64,000 nt of DNA from positions 79,891,153 to 79,955,152 of the forward strand of contig OY755241.1 of the NCBI GenBank assembly GCA_963576725.1. Direction: 5' to 3'. The notes beneath the pieces were generated by a model, which saw only the letters and a program-made list of their open reading frames with translations, was not told the DNA's origin and did not search any database. Origin of the DNA: Azorinus chamasolen. Its lineage: Eukaryota; Mollusca; Bivalvia; Cardiida; Solecurtidae. Below, piece after piece: positions 23,955-35,596 of this stretch. The translations under genes and the position numbers were made by a program. Every line of letters begins with the position of its first letter. The stretch's first letter is position 1.

Positions 23955-24204
23955 TTAACCCTTTTCCTGTTGAATATTCATGTAAGAAATACTGACATCA
24001 TGAATATTCATTAGCTGAATTTTTATAATGGCATTCGCAACAGAATATTTTGTTATTGGTAGAAACTGTAGATTTAGATCTATAATAGTTTCATAAGAAA
24101 ACAGAACAGACCCTGATCACTCAGTTCCTACAGTATAGCTGTCTGGTCTGGGTCTACTGTGTTTGCAAAAGCGTCAAAAGCGTTTGCATGAAGGAAAGGG
24201 GGTA
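23955..24204. repeat. PAL-B2 element (copy 1)
   Basis: TTAACCCTTTTCCTGTTGAA, two GAATATTCATG motifs, core around GATCACTCAGTTCCTACAGT, end GAAGGAAAGGGGGTAA. Copy 2: 35095-35346. Confidence 0.65.
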
Positions 24205-24248
24205 ACGTATTCATATAAAATATATTAACTGTACTAATGTTAAAAACA

Positions 24249-24385
24249 GTAAAATATCGCTATAACGGCCACTAGATTGTCTTAGGAGCGTTCTGATTTA
24301 CTTTCACCTTGCTTTAAGCAGCCATCTGCATTTAACACAAGATAATTGATGTAATTTAGTGGCCGTTGTAGAGAGGTTTTACTGT
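24249..24385. repeat. PAL-A element, internally deleted (copy 1)
   Basis: CAGTAAAATATCGCTATAAC to TGTAGAGAGGTTTTACTG; only one core arm remains. Copy 2: 35388-35524. Confidence 0.65.
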
Positions 24386-24456
24386 AATTGATTGTTTTAT
24401 TATGACATTATAAACAGACAAATGTTTACAGAGGAAGACACGGTAGAACCAGGGTC

Positions 24457-24625
24457 TATGCTTATAAAGCTTTTGGTTGAGTCTGAGATCGTTCTCAAGC
24501 ATTTGATTGGTCAGATTTGAGCCTTTGGCTCAAATCTGACCAATCAAAAGCTTGTGAACTCAAATCTGACCAATCAAAAGCCTGAGAACGAAACTCAGAC
24601 TCAACTAAAAGCTTTATAAGCATGG
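24457..24625. repeat. PAL-E palindrome (copy 1)
   Basis: Arms TATGCTTATAAAGCTTTTGG and inverse, centre GAGCCTTTGGCTC, one inner arm duplicated. Copy 2: 35597-35765. Confidence 0.8.
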
Positions 24626-24646
24626 AACCAGATCTTTATACCATAG

Positions 24647-24874
24647 TTAACCCATCCCCTCATATTGACGCATTTCGACGCCTCCGCACAGGTCACCTGT
24701 TGAAACCATTGTGATAAATAGAGCATTTGCTCCTATAGGAACAAATGCTCTATTTGTCACAGTTGTTTCAATCTGCAAATTTCTAAACTTTTCCATTTCT
24801 CTAGTTAATGCTCTTTTTCGGTAGATTTATTTACAGAGGTTGGATCTTAAAATAGCCTATGAGGGAATGGGTTT
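24647..24874. repeat. PAL-D element (copy 1)
   Basis: TTAACCCATCCCCTCATATT to GAGGGAATGGGTTTAA; core GCTCCTATAGGAACAAATGC. Copy 2: about 35787-36015. Confidence 0.7.
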
Positions 24875-24879
24875 AAGCA

Positions 24880-25024
24880 GAACTGCCTCTGATCAGACGG
24901 CTCTTACAGGGGTCAAAACTGCCTCTGATCAGACGGCTCTTACAGGGGTCAGAACTGCCTCTGATCAGACGGCTCTTACAGGGGCCAGAACTGCCTCTGA
25001 TCATACTGCTCTTACAGGGGTCAT
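24880..25024. repeat. 36-bp array built from a PAL-B core, four units (copy 1)
   Basis: AACTGCCTCTGATCAGACGG plus CTCTTACAGGGGTCAG. Copy 2 has one unit at about 36019. The short open frame across it is an artefact of the 12-codon period. Confidence 0.8.
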
Positions 25025-25588
25025 CGGATTTGAGTCTACTCTGTTTGCGGTGTGTCTAAAGGCGCTTCTACCAGATAGAGAGTTAACCCTTTGAATGCCC
25101 ATTAGTCCAAATGGAATGTCCCATCAGTGTTCACCAACAGAATCCATTCAGTACAAAAAGCTTCAGTTTGAATGATAAGCAGTGCAGACCCTGATCAGAG
25201 GGCTCTCCTGTGCGTCCTCTGATCCGGGTCTACACTGTTTACACTTCACTGTCTACACTGTTTACACTGTTCACTGTCTACACTGTTTACAAATGCCTGT
25301 TCACTCGTCTTCCGTATTCGAAAAAACTAAATCTAAAATTCGAAATGAAAACACATATCATACTGTTCATTAATTTCAATACAGTGTCACATGTCTTGTC
25401 TCTGTAATACCCACGGAAGCTAAAATGTCTTAACACTTAAATTCCTACCTAATAGACCTGCAAGCCAGAAATAATGACAGCGTGCATATCTATTACATGT
25501 AGCTGAATATTTATAACGGAATACGTATCCTCGGTATTTTGGTCATGGCAGACACTGCAGACTCAGGTCTATAATATACTATACGTAA

Positions 25589-25934
25589 ACATAGTAGACC
25601 CTGATCAGACGTACGTTAGAGGTATATCTAACAGAGTAGACCCTGATCAGACGTACGTTAGAGGTACATGTATATCTAACAGAGTAGACCCTGATCACAC
25701 GTACGTTAGATGTATATCTAATAGAGTAGATCCTGATCAGGCGTACGTTAGATGTATATCTAACAGAGTAGATCCTGATCACACGTACGTTAGAGGTATA
25801 TCTAACATAGTAGATCCTGATCACACGTACGTTAGAGGTATATCTAACATAGTAGATCCTGATCACACGTACGTTAGAGCTATATCTAACAGAGTAGACC
25901 CCGATCACACGTACGTTAGATGTATATCTAACAG
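25589..25934. repeat. ~42-bp array built from a PAL-B core half (copy 1)
   Basis: Units of AGAGTAGACCCTGATCACAC plus GTACGTTAGAGGTATATCTAAC. About eight units; copy 2 (36635-37062) has about ten. Minus-strand Tyr/Val-rich frames are artefacts. Confidence 0.85.
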
Positions 25935-25951
25935 GTAAAGAGTTTAGTGTT

Positions 25952-26193
25952 TTAATCCTTCCCTCATATAAACGCTTTTTCGCGCATCTGCAACAAAGTA
26001 GACCAATATCAAACGGCTCCTATATAGAAGCCGTCAGATCAGGAGCTACTTTGTTTTCTGATTGGAATTTGAAAGATCTCTTTCTTTACTTACTGTTCTA
26101 CCTTCCATATTTCATTATAACTATTTTGTTCATGAATATTCAGTAGGTATTGAAATTTGTATTGTAATAAACATAGACCAGGTAAAGGGTTAA
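25952..26193. mobile_element. PAL-B element, reversed (copy 1)
   Basis: TTAATCCTTCCCTCATATAA to CAGGTAAAGGGTTAA, core GGCTCCTATATAGAAGCC. Copy 2: 37079-37328, with an 8-bp insert at the dyad. Confidence 0.7.
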
Positions 26194-26588
26194 AAACATG
26201 AATTGTAAATGTTAAACAAATGAATGTGAATTGAAATAAATGGTACCCAGCAGTGTAATTAAGGTGTGCCGCCTACATCCACATCGACATACAGGGGAAT
26301 AGAATACCGGTGACTCTAAGTAGTCTTAGATTTGTCGTAATAAAATTGAGATTCAAATTCAATTGAATAATTAGTTGAGTCAAATTTACACGCATGTTTA
26401 CGAACTTGCAAACAAAGCAGATTCACATTAGACATAATCTTTAGGAACTGTCGGGAAAGGGTCTGCTCTGTTCGATTATATACTGCAAATCAGGTGAGTC
26501 TCAGCTGTTCATGTAAGAAATAATGCCATTCTGAATAGTCATTAACTGAACCTCTTGGTTTGGTCATCTTTGGTTTATGTACACGCCC

Positions 26589-26589
<1 letters not shown>

Positions 26590-26658
<69 letters not shown>

Positions 26659-26670
26659 GTGTCTCTCTCT
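26590..26670. repeat. (CT)n microsatellite with poly-C lead (copy 1)
   Basis: About 80 bp; shorter in copy 2 (37722-37762) and lacking the poly-C run. Confidence 0.95.
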
Positions 26671-27179
26671 CAATATATATTTATATTAGTAGAATCTGCA
26701 GATTCAGATCTATTAAAACGTCATAAGCAAACAGAACAGACTTCTGTACCAGCCGTCTGATCTGGATCTACACTGTTTGCAAAGGCATGGAAAACATTTG
26801 TATGAAATTGATACATACATGTATATAGTTAATATTCGTAATGGACACAGAGTCTTGCTTAAATATTCATAAATTAAAGGGCCAAGAACCTTTCCACAAT
26901 ATACCGAAAGTGTTTGTTTTTCAGTTTTAACAATTTCCTTAACAGAGGCGTCTTTTCGCGCCTTTGCAAACAGAGTAGAAGAAGATCAGATGACTTGTGT
27001 ACATGTAGGAGCCGTCTGACCAGGGGTCTGTTCTATTTGCTTATGGAATAATGTAGGTCTGATTCTACATTATCTGACATGACTAAACATTCCCGTGTCC
27101 ATATGCCATGATTGAACCTTCATCTAATTAATATTCATAATGTCATGCTTTCTTACATGGATATGCATGGCACTACTGG

Positions 27180-27420
27180 TTAACCCTTTCACGGCCAATG
27201 ACGCATAAATGCGCCACGACAAATAGTGCAGCCTCAGATGAGCCTTTTCAAGGCGATGTCTGACCAGGGACTTCACTTTTTGTCTCAATCTCCATTTCTA
27301 TATCTGTGTTTTATTCCTTTGAAATTTGCATTTATTTATCTCATTTCCTTATTGTACCAAACGATTTAACAAAAATTGCATTGCAGACGACAATTAGAAA
27401 GTTGGCATCGAATGGGTTAA
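27180..27420. mobile_element. PAL-C element (copy 1)
   Basis: TTAACCCTTTCACGGCCAAT to CATCGAATGGGTTAA; core arms partly decayed. Abuts a PAL-B2 remnant on its left through one TTAA. Copy 2: 38271-38511. Confidence 0.7.
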
Positions 27421-27532
27421 CGTGACGAATGGCAAAGTAGAAAATGGTATAACACTTTCTCACTGCCACCCTTTTCATTGGACACCCATCCTTTTCATAC
27501 CTCCACACGTTTTCTCTGTAACTCTGCCTCTG

Positions 27533-28243
27533 TGTCGGTCTGTTTCTGTCTGTCTGCCGTGTCTCTGTTTCTGTCTGTCTGCCGTGTCTCTGTTTCTGTC
27601 TGTCTGCCGTGTCGCTGTTTCTGTCTGTCTGCCGTGTCTCTGTTTCTGTCTGTCTGCCGTGTCGCTGTTTCTGTCTGTCTGCCGTGTCTCTGTTTCTGTC
27701 TGTCTGCCGTGTCTCTGTTTCTGTCTGTCTGCCGTGTCGCTGTTTCTGTCTGTCTGCCGTGTCTCTGTTTCTGTCTGTCTGCCGTGTCTCTGTTTCTGTC
27801 TGTCTGCCGTGTCTCTGTTTCTGTCTGTCTGCCGTGTCGCTGTTTCTGTCTGTCTGCCGTGTCTCTGTTTCTGTCTGTCTGCCGTGTCGCTGTTTCTGTC
27901 TGTCTGCCGTGTCTCTGTTTCTGTCTGTCTGCCGTGTCGCTGTTTCTGTCTGTCTGCCGTGTCTCTGTTTCTGTCTGTCTGCCGTGTCGCTGTTTCTGTC
28001 TGTCTGCCGTGTCTCTGTTTCTGTCTGTCTGCCGTGTCTCTGTTTCTGTCTGTCTGCCGTGTCTCTGTTTCTGTCTGTCTGCCGTGTCGCTGTTTCTGTC
28101 TGTCTGCCGTGTCTCTGTTTCTGTCTGTCTGCCGTGTCGCTGTTTCTGTCTGTCTGCCGTGTCTCTGTTTCTGTCTGTCTGCCGTGTCGCTGTTTCTGTC
28201 TGTCTGCCGTGTCGCTGTTTCTGTCTGTCTGCCGTGTCTCTGT
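27533..28243. repeat. 25-bp array, 28 units (copy 1)
   Basis: Unit TCTGTCTGTCTGCCGTGTCT plus CTGTT, with one position T or G in each unit. Because 25 is not a multiple of 3 and no stop falls in any phase, several frames stay open on both strands; these ORFs of up to 311 codons are not genes. Confidence 0.95.
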
Positions 28244-28595
28244 TTTTTCTGTCTGCGTGCATTTCTCAACTCTCAAAAGGCGACAAGTGAGTAACTAGGC
28301 GTCTTATCTGGACCCAAAGCATTTGCGAGAATGATTATAGATTTGCCATTGAAAGCGATTGTAAAAGGATAAATCTGTTCTGAACGTGCATATACATACA
28401 TTTATAGATGAAATATGCGCGGTTGAAAAATAAATAAACGGAATGGCTCACGTCAGTTCCAAAAAGAAAAAACCCTCTCCTTTATACAAACACATTTGTT
28501 AGCCTTGCCAAACAGAGTAGACCCGGATCAGACAGCTCCCGTCTGAGCCGTCTAATCAGATCTATCTGACTCTACAATGTCTACCAATCCCAGCC

Positions 28596-29314
28596 TGATA
28601 TAGCCTAAGATTATTGGGCTGCGAAAGCAGCCCAATCTCATACGTCTTTGAATTTTGACCATGCGTGTCTGCGTTCCTTTGTTTCTATAAAAGCCATTCA
28701 TTTTAAAAAAAAATATGGTTTACTGTGAGACAAGGTTTTATTTATAGATATTCATTTATTTTATTTATTTTGATTTATATATTTTTCTCAGCGAGGGCAA
28801 ATATTTTTGTCTGGGTTATTTCTTTCCTTTCTGTCATGACCCAGTTTCAGTGAAAATGCTAGTGAATTAGTAATACCTGATTAAAATCCCATTTCCAATC
28901 ATAGCGGTCAGTGTGGTCTAAGTGTTGTTATTTTTCTAGTCAATCGGGATCATTAGTTTCGATTTTATTATAGTCATGAATTGAATACCGTTTTAGCAAG
29001 TGCTAGGGGGCGTGAGGTGTGTTGCACTTTTAATAACTGCCCATGAACAGACTCTATAAAATCGAGTCTGCAATTTTCTTTTTTTTGCATTCGATGTTTT
29101 TCTAAAAAAAATAGATATTCTGTTGTATGTCCTTGAACATTGATGGGCCATTGCCACAGTCATCCGAATACAAATATCTGTTCTTACGTAAGTGGTAATA
29201 TAAACACTTTTCTAGTTGATTAATAATCACCTGTTTTCGTCATGGTAGTTCAGACAAATTTGTAGTTACATATTAAGGCAGTATCATGACAAAATTCGTG
29301 TTAGATATTAATCT
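28596..29314. other. Spacer between the duplication copies
   Basis: 719 bp not shared with the flanks of either copy. It starts with a small hairpin, ATTGGGCTGCGAAAGCAGCC, and includes a dispersed repeat at 28990-29085 with the hairpin CAGACTCTATAAAATCGAGTCTG split as arms CAGACTC and GAGTCTG. The same block occurs at 47400-47490. Confidence 0.6.
28990..29085 (+). repeat. Dispersed repeat with conserved hairpin end
   Basis: GTGCTAGGGGGCGTGAGGTG, GTTGCACTTTTAATAACTG and a CAGACTC..GAGTCTG hairpin match 47408-47490. Possibly the 3' end of a SINE-like family; not identified. Confidence 0.5.
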
Positions 29315-29449
29315 GGTTATCGTGAAAGCTACCAGGTTCCAATTTTCAGATAATTGTCAGAAAAATAACGCAAAAGTGTGCATGACCACTAACTACATGT
29401 AGTTAAGTATTTTGTGAGATGTTAACGGCACACTTTCATGATAATTAAG

Positions 29450-29750
29450 TGGTATCAGAAATATGCAACCATAGTACGTCAGAAATATGCCACCATAATA
29501 TGTCGGTCAGAAATCTGCCACCATAGTATGTCAGATATATGCCATCATAATATGTCGGTCAGAAATATGCCACCATAGTTTGTCAGATATATGCCATCAT
29601 AATATGTCGGTCAGAAATATGCCACCATAGTATGTCAGAACTATGTCATAATGTGTCAGAAATATGTCACCATAGTATGTCAGAACTATGTCATAATGTG
29701 TCAGAAATATGCCACAATATAGTATGTCAGAAATATGCCACCATAGTATA
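29450..29750. repeat. CAGAAATATGCCACCATAGT tandem array (copy 2)
   Basis: Same units as 18363-18632 with an extra GAACTATGTCATAATGTGTC variant pair. Confidence 0.8.
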
Positions 29751-29967
29751 TCAACGAGAGCACGTTGCTTATACGCCATTATTAAAGTTCAGTGAATAAA
29801 TATGTATGGTATCACTATTATAAACCATGGCTATTCATTAAAGAATTCAAAGGGTTAATCATTAAGTCAAAACTTGAAAGAAAGTCCAACGTATTTACAC
29901 TTCAGTTAGCCTATTTTTTATTTACCAACTTCATCGTATTTGTCATTACTAACATGATATATTGTAG

Positions 29968-30127
29968 CGTGTTTACTAACAATGAGTTTACAGTTGAATT
30001 TCGACAAAAATCCAGGTATCTTAAATTTCCTTTCATTTTCGTTACATATCCCAATGACACGTGGTATCGAGGTGGCGTCCTAATCCCCAGCGAAAACTCC
30101 AGGATTAACTTTTGTGCATCAGGGAAG
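29968..30127 (+). other. Possible exon or exon relic, copy 2
   Basis: Preceded by TACTAAC and TATTGTAG and followed by GGGAAG|gtaagt, a perfect donor. The frame includes EFTVEFRQKSRYLKFPFIFV and NDTWYRGGVLIPSENSRINF. I cannot name the family and see no partner exons. Copy 1 lacks the donor, and the donor lies where copy 1 has a TTAACTCTTTCGC element-like start, so it may be a chance mutation. Confidence 0.3.
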
Positions 30128-30173
30128 GTAAGTCTCTCGCTGCCAATGGCTAACCTATGATAACCCTTCACAA

Positions 30174-30181
30174 ATACATGT
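30174..30181. other. TACATGTA excision footprint of a PAL-A element
   Basis: The context ACAAATACATGTAGTTTTGA corresponds to ACAAATA[CAG...CTG]TAGTTTTGA at 19051-19269: TA, CA, TG, TA, i.e. two terminal bases from each end of the lost element between the TA duplicates. Confidence 0.7.
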
Positions 30182-30503
30182 AGTTTTGATACAGGTAGGA
30201 CGCCGAGTGAATTGGCTTCTCATCAGGATCCACAATGTTGGTAATAGTGATTATGTTTTTGACGCAAAAAAAATTCCAATAACGAAAATGAACCAAGGGA
30301 CAAATAAGTAGTGGACAAAATGAAATAAAATATACGGCAGTAGGTTATGGGCTGAGACCAAGCTGCACAGGGCAACCCGAAACAATGATCTGCGTGAACA
30401 ATAAGATCTTTGTCGGTTGCTTTGTATGTATGCTTTTAGCAGATGATAACATAAGGAGAATAACACGATATTGAAGTCTTTTGGCGTCTAATAGTTTTCG
30501 TTT

Positions 30504-30832
30504 GCCCACACTGTGGTCTTTTTGTCCACTCTGTGGTCTGTTTGCTCACACTGTGGTCTGTTTGCTCACACTGTGGTCTGTGGGCCGTTTGCCGACACTG
30601 TGGTCTGTTTGCCCACACTGTGGTCTGTTTGTACACTGTGGTCTGTTTGCCCACACTGTGGTCTGTGGGCCGTTTGCCCACACTGTGGTCTGTTTGCCCA
30701 CACTGTGGTCTGTTTGCACACTGTGGTCTGTTTGCCAACACTGTGGTCTGTTTGCCCACACTGTGGTCTGTTTGCACACTGTGGTCTGTTTACCAACACT
30801 GTGGTATGTTTGCCCACAATGTGGTCTGTTTT
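30504..30832. repeat. 20-bp GCCCACACTGTGGTCTGTTT array (copy 2)
   Basis: About sixteen units, more than in copy 1. Confidence 0.9.
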
Positions 30833-31040
30833 AAGAGTCATACTGGATGGTTGATCAATTTCTTATCAAAACATGAGTTGAGTCTCAATTAGTTTGGATC
30901 ACAGTCAGACACCGAGTTACTCTTCATCGCATCTGGATGCACACTGATTGCAAAGGTATTGGGAGATTAGTCCAATATAGCCACGCCCTATGAGTCGAAC
31001 GTGTTCCGTGTGACAGTGATGGTGACAGAGTTAAACCATT

Positions 31041-31118
31041 TCGAGGGCTTGGTGCAAAACTATTCTAACTCGTTCACTAAAGTGAAGGAGTTAGAATAGT
31101 TTTCCACCAAGCCCTCGA
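31041..31118. repeat. Near-perfect hairpin (copy 2)
   Basis: Same as 19996-20073 with one mismatch (CTCGTTCACT). Confidence 0.8.
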
Positions 31119-31500
31119 TTTGCTCCCACGATCCCATATATGGGACGTAGATAAACAATGTAGAATCTGATCAGGGTCTACACTGTTTGCTGATAGGAAA
31201 TTCAATATAAAACAAAACAAAAATGAAAATTTAGACCAGGCGTCCCTTAGACAAAAAATAGACTAATCCAAAATATAAACATGGAATAATCCACTGGGAG
31301 TAAATGGGATAATCCGGAACTCTATACACACGTTTGCAAACAGAGTATAACCAGAGCAGACGGCACTTGTAGGGGCCGTCTGATATGTTATGTTTACTTC
31401 TGTAATACTATACGCTTGATTCTACAGTTTCTGCTATGACTCAATATTTCTGTGCGCATGACGTCATTATTCTTGACATGCATATTCATGAAGTAAACGC

Positions 31501-31613
31501 CAGAGGATCATGGGATTTCAGGCGACTAGCAGAGGATCATGGGATTTCAGGCGACTAGCAGTGGATCATGGGATTTCAGGCGACTAGCAGAGGATCATGG
31601 GATTTCAGGGGAC
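31501..31613. repeat. 29-bp array, four units (copy 2)
   Basis: Same unit and count as 20455-20573. Confidence 0.85.
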
Positions 31614-32236
31614 TCAGCTGCTCACTATCAACCTCTTGACCGCTTATTTCATACGCAGTCCAACGTCATTTGTCACTAGTCTATTTAACCCTTTGAATGC
31701 GAAAATCAAGTGTAATTGCATTGTGGTGAGTACCCCCCCCCCCCCTCCTTCGATCAAGCTCTGTGCTGTTTGTCATTCAAAACTCTTCTCGCAAAGTATC
31801 CCCTGACATGCTGAATAGAATGGACTATACTGTTTAACACTGATGGAGCATTTCACTTTGACTATACAAGAGACAAGCGGTTAATTCTTACATCCCCTAA
31901 TATAAGCTACAAGCGTTATACAAACAGCACTAATCCGCTTTTCTAGATCTAACATTTTAAGACCAAAGCCTTGCCATTCTAAACGTTCCAATGAATTGAC
32001 CCTTTATCCGTTTCAACACTGAATTGTTAACTGGAATAGTCCATAATTCAAACAGGTCAAGCTTACATTGATTATTCCGAGCTTGACTTTTTAAAAAAAA
32101 AGAAGAAAAAAAAAAACCCGAAGAAAAAACTGTACTATGACGAACGGTTGAGACCCTGATGAGAGGACTCCTCTTTTAGCCCCCTCACCAGGGTCTACAA
32201 AGGACATTGGTGCTTCGTTTCCCGCACTAAAATGGC

Positions 32237-32512
32237 GTAACCTTTTCCTTCACATAAACGTGTTTTCACGCATTTGCAAACACAGTAGACCCATATCAGA
32301 CGAGTCCTATAGGAGCCGTCTGATTAGGGTCTGCTCTGTTTGCTAATGGAATTGATAAAGGACTAGGTTCACTAAGGGGTGAAATTGGCCCCATTTCTTT
32401 AGTTTCTAACATGGCTACACTGTTCCACCTTCCATATTTCATAATAACTATTTTGTCCATGTATATTCAGTAGGCATTGAAATTTGGGATAACAGAACAG
32501 GGAAAGTGTTAA
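32237..32512. mobile_element. PAL-B element, reversed (copy 2)
   Basis: Counterpart of 21275-21520 with an insertion near 32361 reading GACTAGGTTCACTAAGGGG. Confidence 0.65.
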
Positions 32513-32592
32513 ATATTGCAATTTCAATGTTCCAGCTTTGGTTCAAAATAGAATGGCCCACCAGTATTTAACCGAGGGCTCCATTCAATATA

Positions 32593-32764
32593 CAGTAAAA
32601 CTTCGATTATCCGAACACTAAAATACGTATTATTATCGATCTTTAAGACAGGTGGCAGCTTAATGCATGGTGAAAGTCATGCAGAAAGCTCCTCTAAGCA
32701 GCCACCTGCCTAAAAGGGTCTAAATTCTTCTATACCGAAAATTCGAATAATCGAGGTTTTATTG
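32593..32764. mobile_element. PAL-A element inserted in copy 2 only
   Basis: CAGTAAAACTTCGATTATCC to CGAGGTTTTATTG between TA dinucleotides. Copy 1 has the clean empty site CAATATAAACGACTC at about 21839. Termini differ from the gcgaccac subtype, but the inner GGCAGCTTAATGCA and CAGCCACCTGCC motifs are shared. Confidence 0.85.
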
Positions 32765-33244
32765 TAAATGACTCAAACTTACCGGAGGAATTTGAATGGC
32801 AAACAGTAAAGAACCGGACCAGAGTGCTTCTCTAAGAGTTCCTTTTAAATGATAACCACTGCATCAAACATTGAATACTGATTAGATGTCTACTACACGA
32901 CGTCTTTTCTAGATTAAAACTGTTACCATAGATAAGTAGTACAGGTTCGGCATTGATAACATTGTATTGTATTTACACATACGTGTGTGTGTGTTTGTTG
33001 GGATGGGGCGTGAATGTGTGTATGTATGTTTGTTTGTATGTGTCTGTCTGTATCTGTACGCCTTTCTCTGTGTGTCTGTTTCTGTGTGTCTGTCTGTATG
33101 TTAGCCTGTGGGTGTATATATGTCTGTCTTATGTCTATATGTTTGTGTATCTGCGCAATTGCGCGTGTTTTTAATACTATGTCATTTAATGAAGTTCTTA
33201 AATTGAGTTCGAGATAAGGCGCTTAAAGTAAGATATGCTTCTTC

Positions 33245-33935
33245 TTCAAATGACATAACATTAAACATTACAACTATGTGTTTTCGTATTAACAATTACA
33301 ACTGTTCCCATGCACATATATGTTGGCCCCAAACTGATAATTAAAACATATATACACACATATACGCTGTTCTCATACTAATAATTAAAACTATGCGCAC
33401 ATATATGTTATCCACGCGCTAAAAATTAAAACCATGCGTACATATATGCTGTTCTGATACTAATAATTACAACCATGCGTACATATAGGCTGTTCTCATA
33501 CTAATAACTACACATATGCGCACATATATGCTGTTCTCATAGACTCATACTAATAATTACAACTATGCGCACATATAGGCTGTTCTCATAGACTCATGCT
33601 AATAATTACAACTATGCGCACATATAGGCTGTTCTCATACTAATAATTACAACTATGCGCACATATAGGCTGTTCTTATACTAATAATTACAACTATGCG
33701 CACATATAGGCTGTTCTCATAGACTCATGCTAATAATTACAACTATGCGCACATATAGGCTGTTCTCATACTAATAATTACAACTATGCGCACATATATG
33801 CTGTTCTCATAGACTCATACTAATAATTACAACTATATGTGCACGTATATGCTGTTCTCATACAACTATGCACACGCATTTACAGATTCATACTAATAAT
33901 TACAACTGTGCGCACATATATATGCTGTTCTCATA
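33245..33935. repeat. Imperfect array of AATTACAACTATGCGCACAT units (copy 2)
   Basis: Longer than in copy 1, with several TATAGGCTGTTCTCATAC units. Confidence 0.8.
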
Positions 33936-34316
33936 GTAATTTTCTGATTGCGTGGCGCTTGTTAATTTCCATTAACTCTCTCAACGCTGCTTTTTTCCAG
34001 AGTGGAATAGCCCCAGAGTGATTCACTGTAGATTCCATTCAGCATGAATGGGTAAACCTTAAACATTTAAGTGAGGATTTTTTAGAATCGATTAACTTGA
34101 CAGTGTTTAACTGTAGAGTTCACTCAGTATGAAAGGGTAAACATTAAACGTTTTACTGCTGGAATGTTCCGTGTGGACTAACCCGTCAGCTAGTGTTTAC
34201 TATAGAGTTCACTCAGTTCATTCAGTATGAAACGCTTGACACTGCTAGAGGATTTTTGCTTTTTTTTGACTGCGGGAAAAGGGAAATACCCCTGTATCCA
34301 ATCTATGACGGTTCGC

Positions 34317-34549
34317 TTAACCCTTTCCCGCATATTGACGCCTTTTGACGCTTAGACTCGTAAAAGTCACTTTGTGAAATCATTGTGATAAATAGAGCAT
34401 TTGCTCCACAGGAGCAAATACTCTGTTTATCACAATGGTTTCAAAACTACACAATTCTGAAAATTTCCTTTTCTCTAGTAAATGCTCCTTTTCGGTAGAG
34501 TTAATCAAGTAGGTTGGATCTAAAAATAGCCTATGCAGGAATGGGTTAA
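34317..34549. mobile_element. PAL-D element (copy 2)
   Basis: Counterpart of 23178-23410. Confidence 0.75.
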
Positions 34550-34640
34550 GACGTGTTCTACCGTATGAAGTATAAGTCAAGAGCGCCTGTCGCAAGTTAT
34601 TTGTGTAGGAAAAATATAAAAAAAAAAAGTAGAGATAGCA

Positions 34641-34890
34641 TTAACCCTTTCCCTGTTCTATATTTGTTTCAAATTTCAATACCTACTGAATATTCATGGA
34701 CTAAATAGTTATAATGAAATACGGAAGGTTGGATATTGTAGACATTTTAGAAACTAGAGAACCAGATCTATCAAATTCAATTAGCAAACAGAGCAGACCC
34801 TGATCAGACGGCTCCTCTAGGAGCCGTCTGATCTGGGTCTACTCTGTTTGCAAATGCGTGAAAACACGCTTATATGAGGGAAAGGGTTAT
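34641..34890. mobile_element. PAL-B element (copy 2)
   Basis: Counterpart of 23502-23751. Confidence 0.8.
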
Positions 34891-35094
34891 TCGGATCATG
34901 TTTTGGACAGGTTTACCATTTTGATTATCTTTCAAGCATATATCAAACTCGACAAAGTTGAAATGTTTCTAGATATTGCATAAGAGAATACTCTAGTTGT
35001 TTAGGAAATTGTTTGTTTTTTTAACAAACTGTCTGCATGTCCACATGCATGCGAGATCTCCATAATGGTGATAAGAAAGATGTGCGTGTATTCT

Positions 35095-35346
35095 TTAACC
35101 CTTTTCCTGTTGAATATTCATGTAAGAAATACTGACATCATGAATATTCATTAGCTGAATTTTTATAATGGCATTCGCAACAGAATATTTTGTTATTGGT
35201 AGAAACTGTAGATTTAGATCTATAATAGTTTCATAAGCAAACAGAGCAGAGCCTGATCACTCAGTTCCTACAGTATAGCTGGCTGGTCTGGGTCTACTCT
35301 GTTTGCAAAAGCGTCAAAAGCGTTTGCACGAAGGAAAGTGGGTAAC
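35095..35346. repeat. PAL-B2 element (copy 2)
   Basis: Counterpart of 23955-24204. Confidence 0.65.
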
Positions 35347-35387
35347 GTATTCATATAAAATATATTAACTGTACAAATGTTAAAAAC

Positions 35388-35524
35388 AGTAAAACATCTC
35401 TCTAACGGCCACTAGATTGTCTTAGGAGCGTTCTGATTTACTTTCACCTTGCTTTAAGCAGCCATCTGCATTTAACACAAGATAATTGATGTAATTTAGT
35501 GGCCGTTGTAGAGAGGTTTTACTG
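35388..35524. repeat. PAL-A element, internally deleted (copy 2)
   Basis: Counterpart of 24249-24385. Confidence 0.6.
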
Positions 35525-35596
35525 TAACTGATTGTTTTATTATGACATTATAAACAGACAAATGTTTACAGAGGAAGACACGGTAGAACCAGGGTC

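Larger units (their letters stand above)
18228..28595 (+). repeat. Segmental duplication, copy 1 (10.37 kb)
   Basis: Starts GGTTATCGTGAAAGCTACC and ends CTACCAATCCCAGCC. Collinear with 29315-39433; roughly 97-99% identical outside VNTRs by eye. Specific to this copy: a PAL-A element at 19053, a LINE tail at 21562, expanded 28-bp and 36-bp arrays and ten extra 25-bp units. Confidence 0.95.

Noticed and set aside
25579..25908. Minus-strand frame of repeated YSVRYTSNVRVIR
   Set aside because: 42-bp array derived from a PAL-B core; the frame is open only because the unit is a multiple of three.
27341..28298. Long ORFs on both strands (up to 311 codons) rich in [12 protein letters not shown] or [11 protein letters not shown]
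   Set aside because: A 25-bp stop-free tandem unit keeps several frames open at once. No unique sequence or start context supports a protein.
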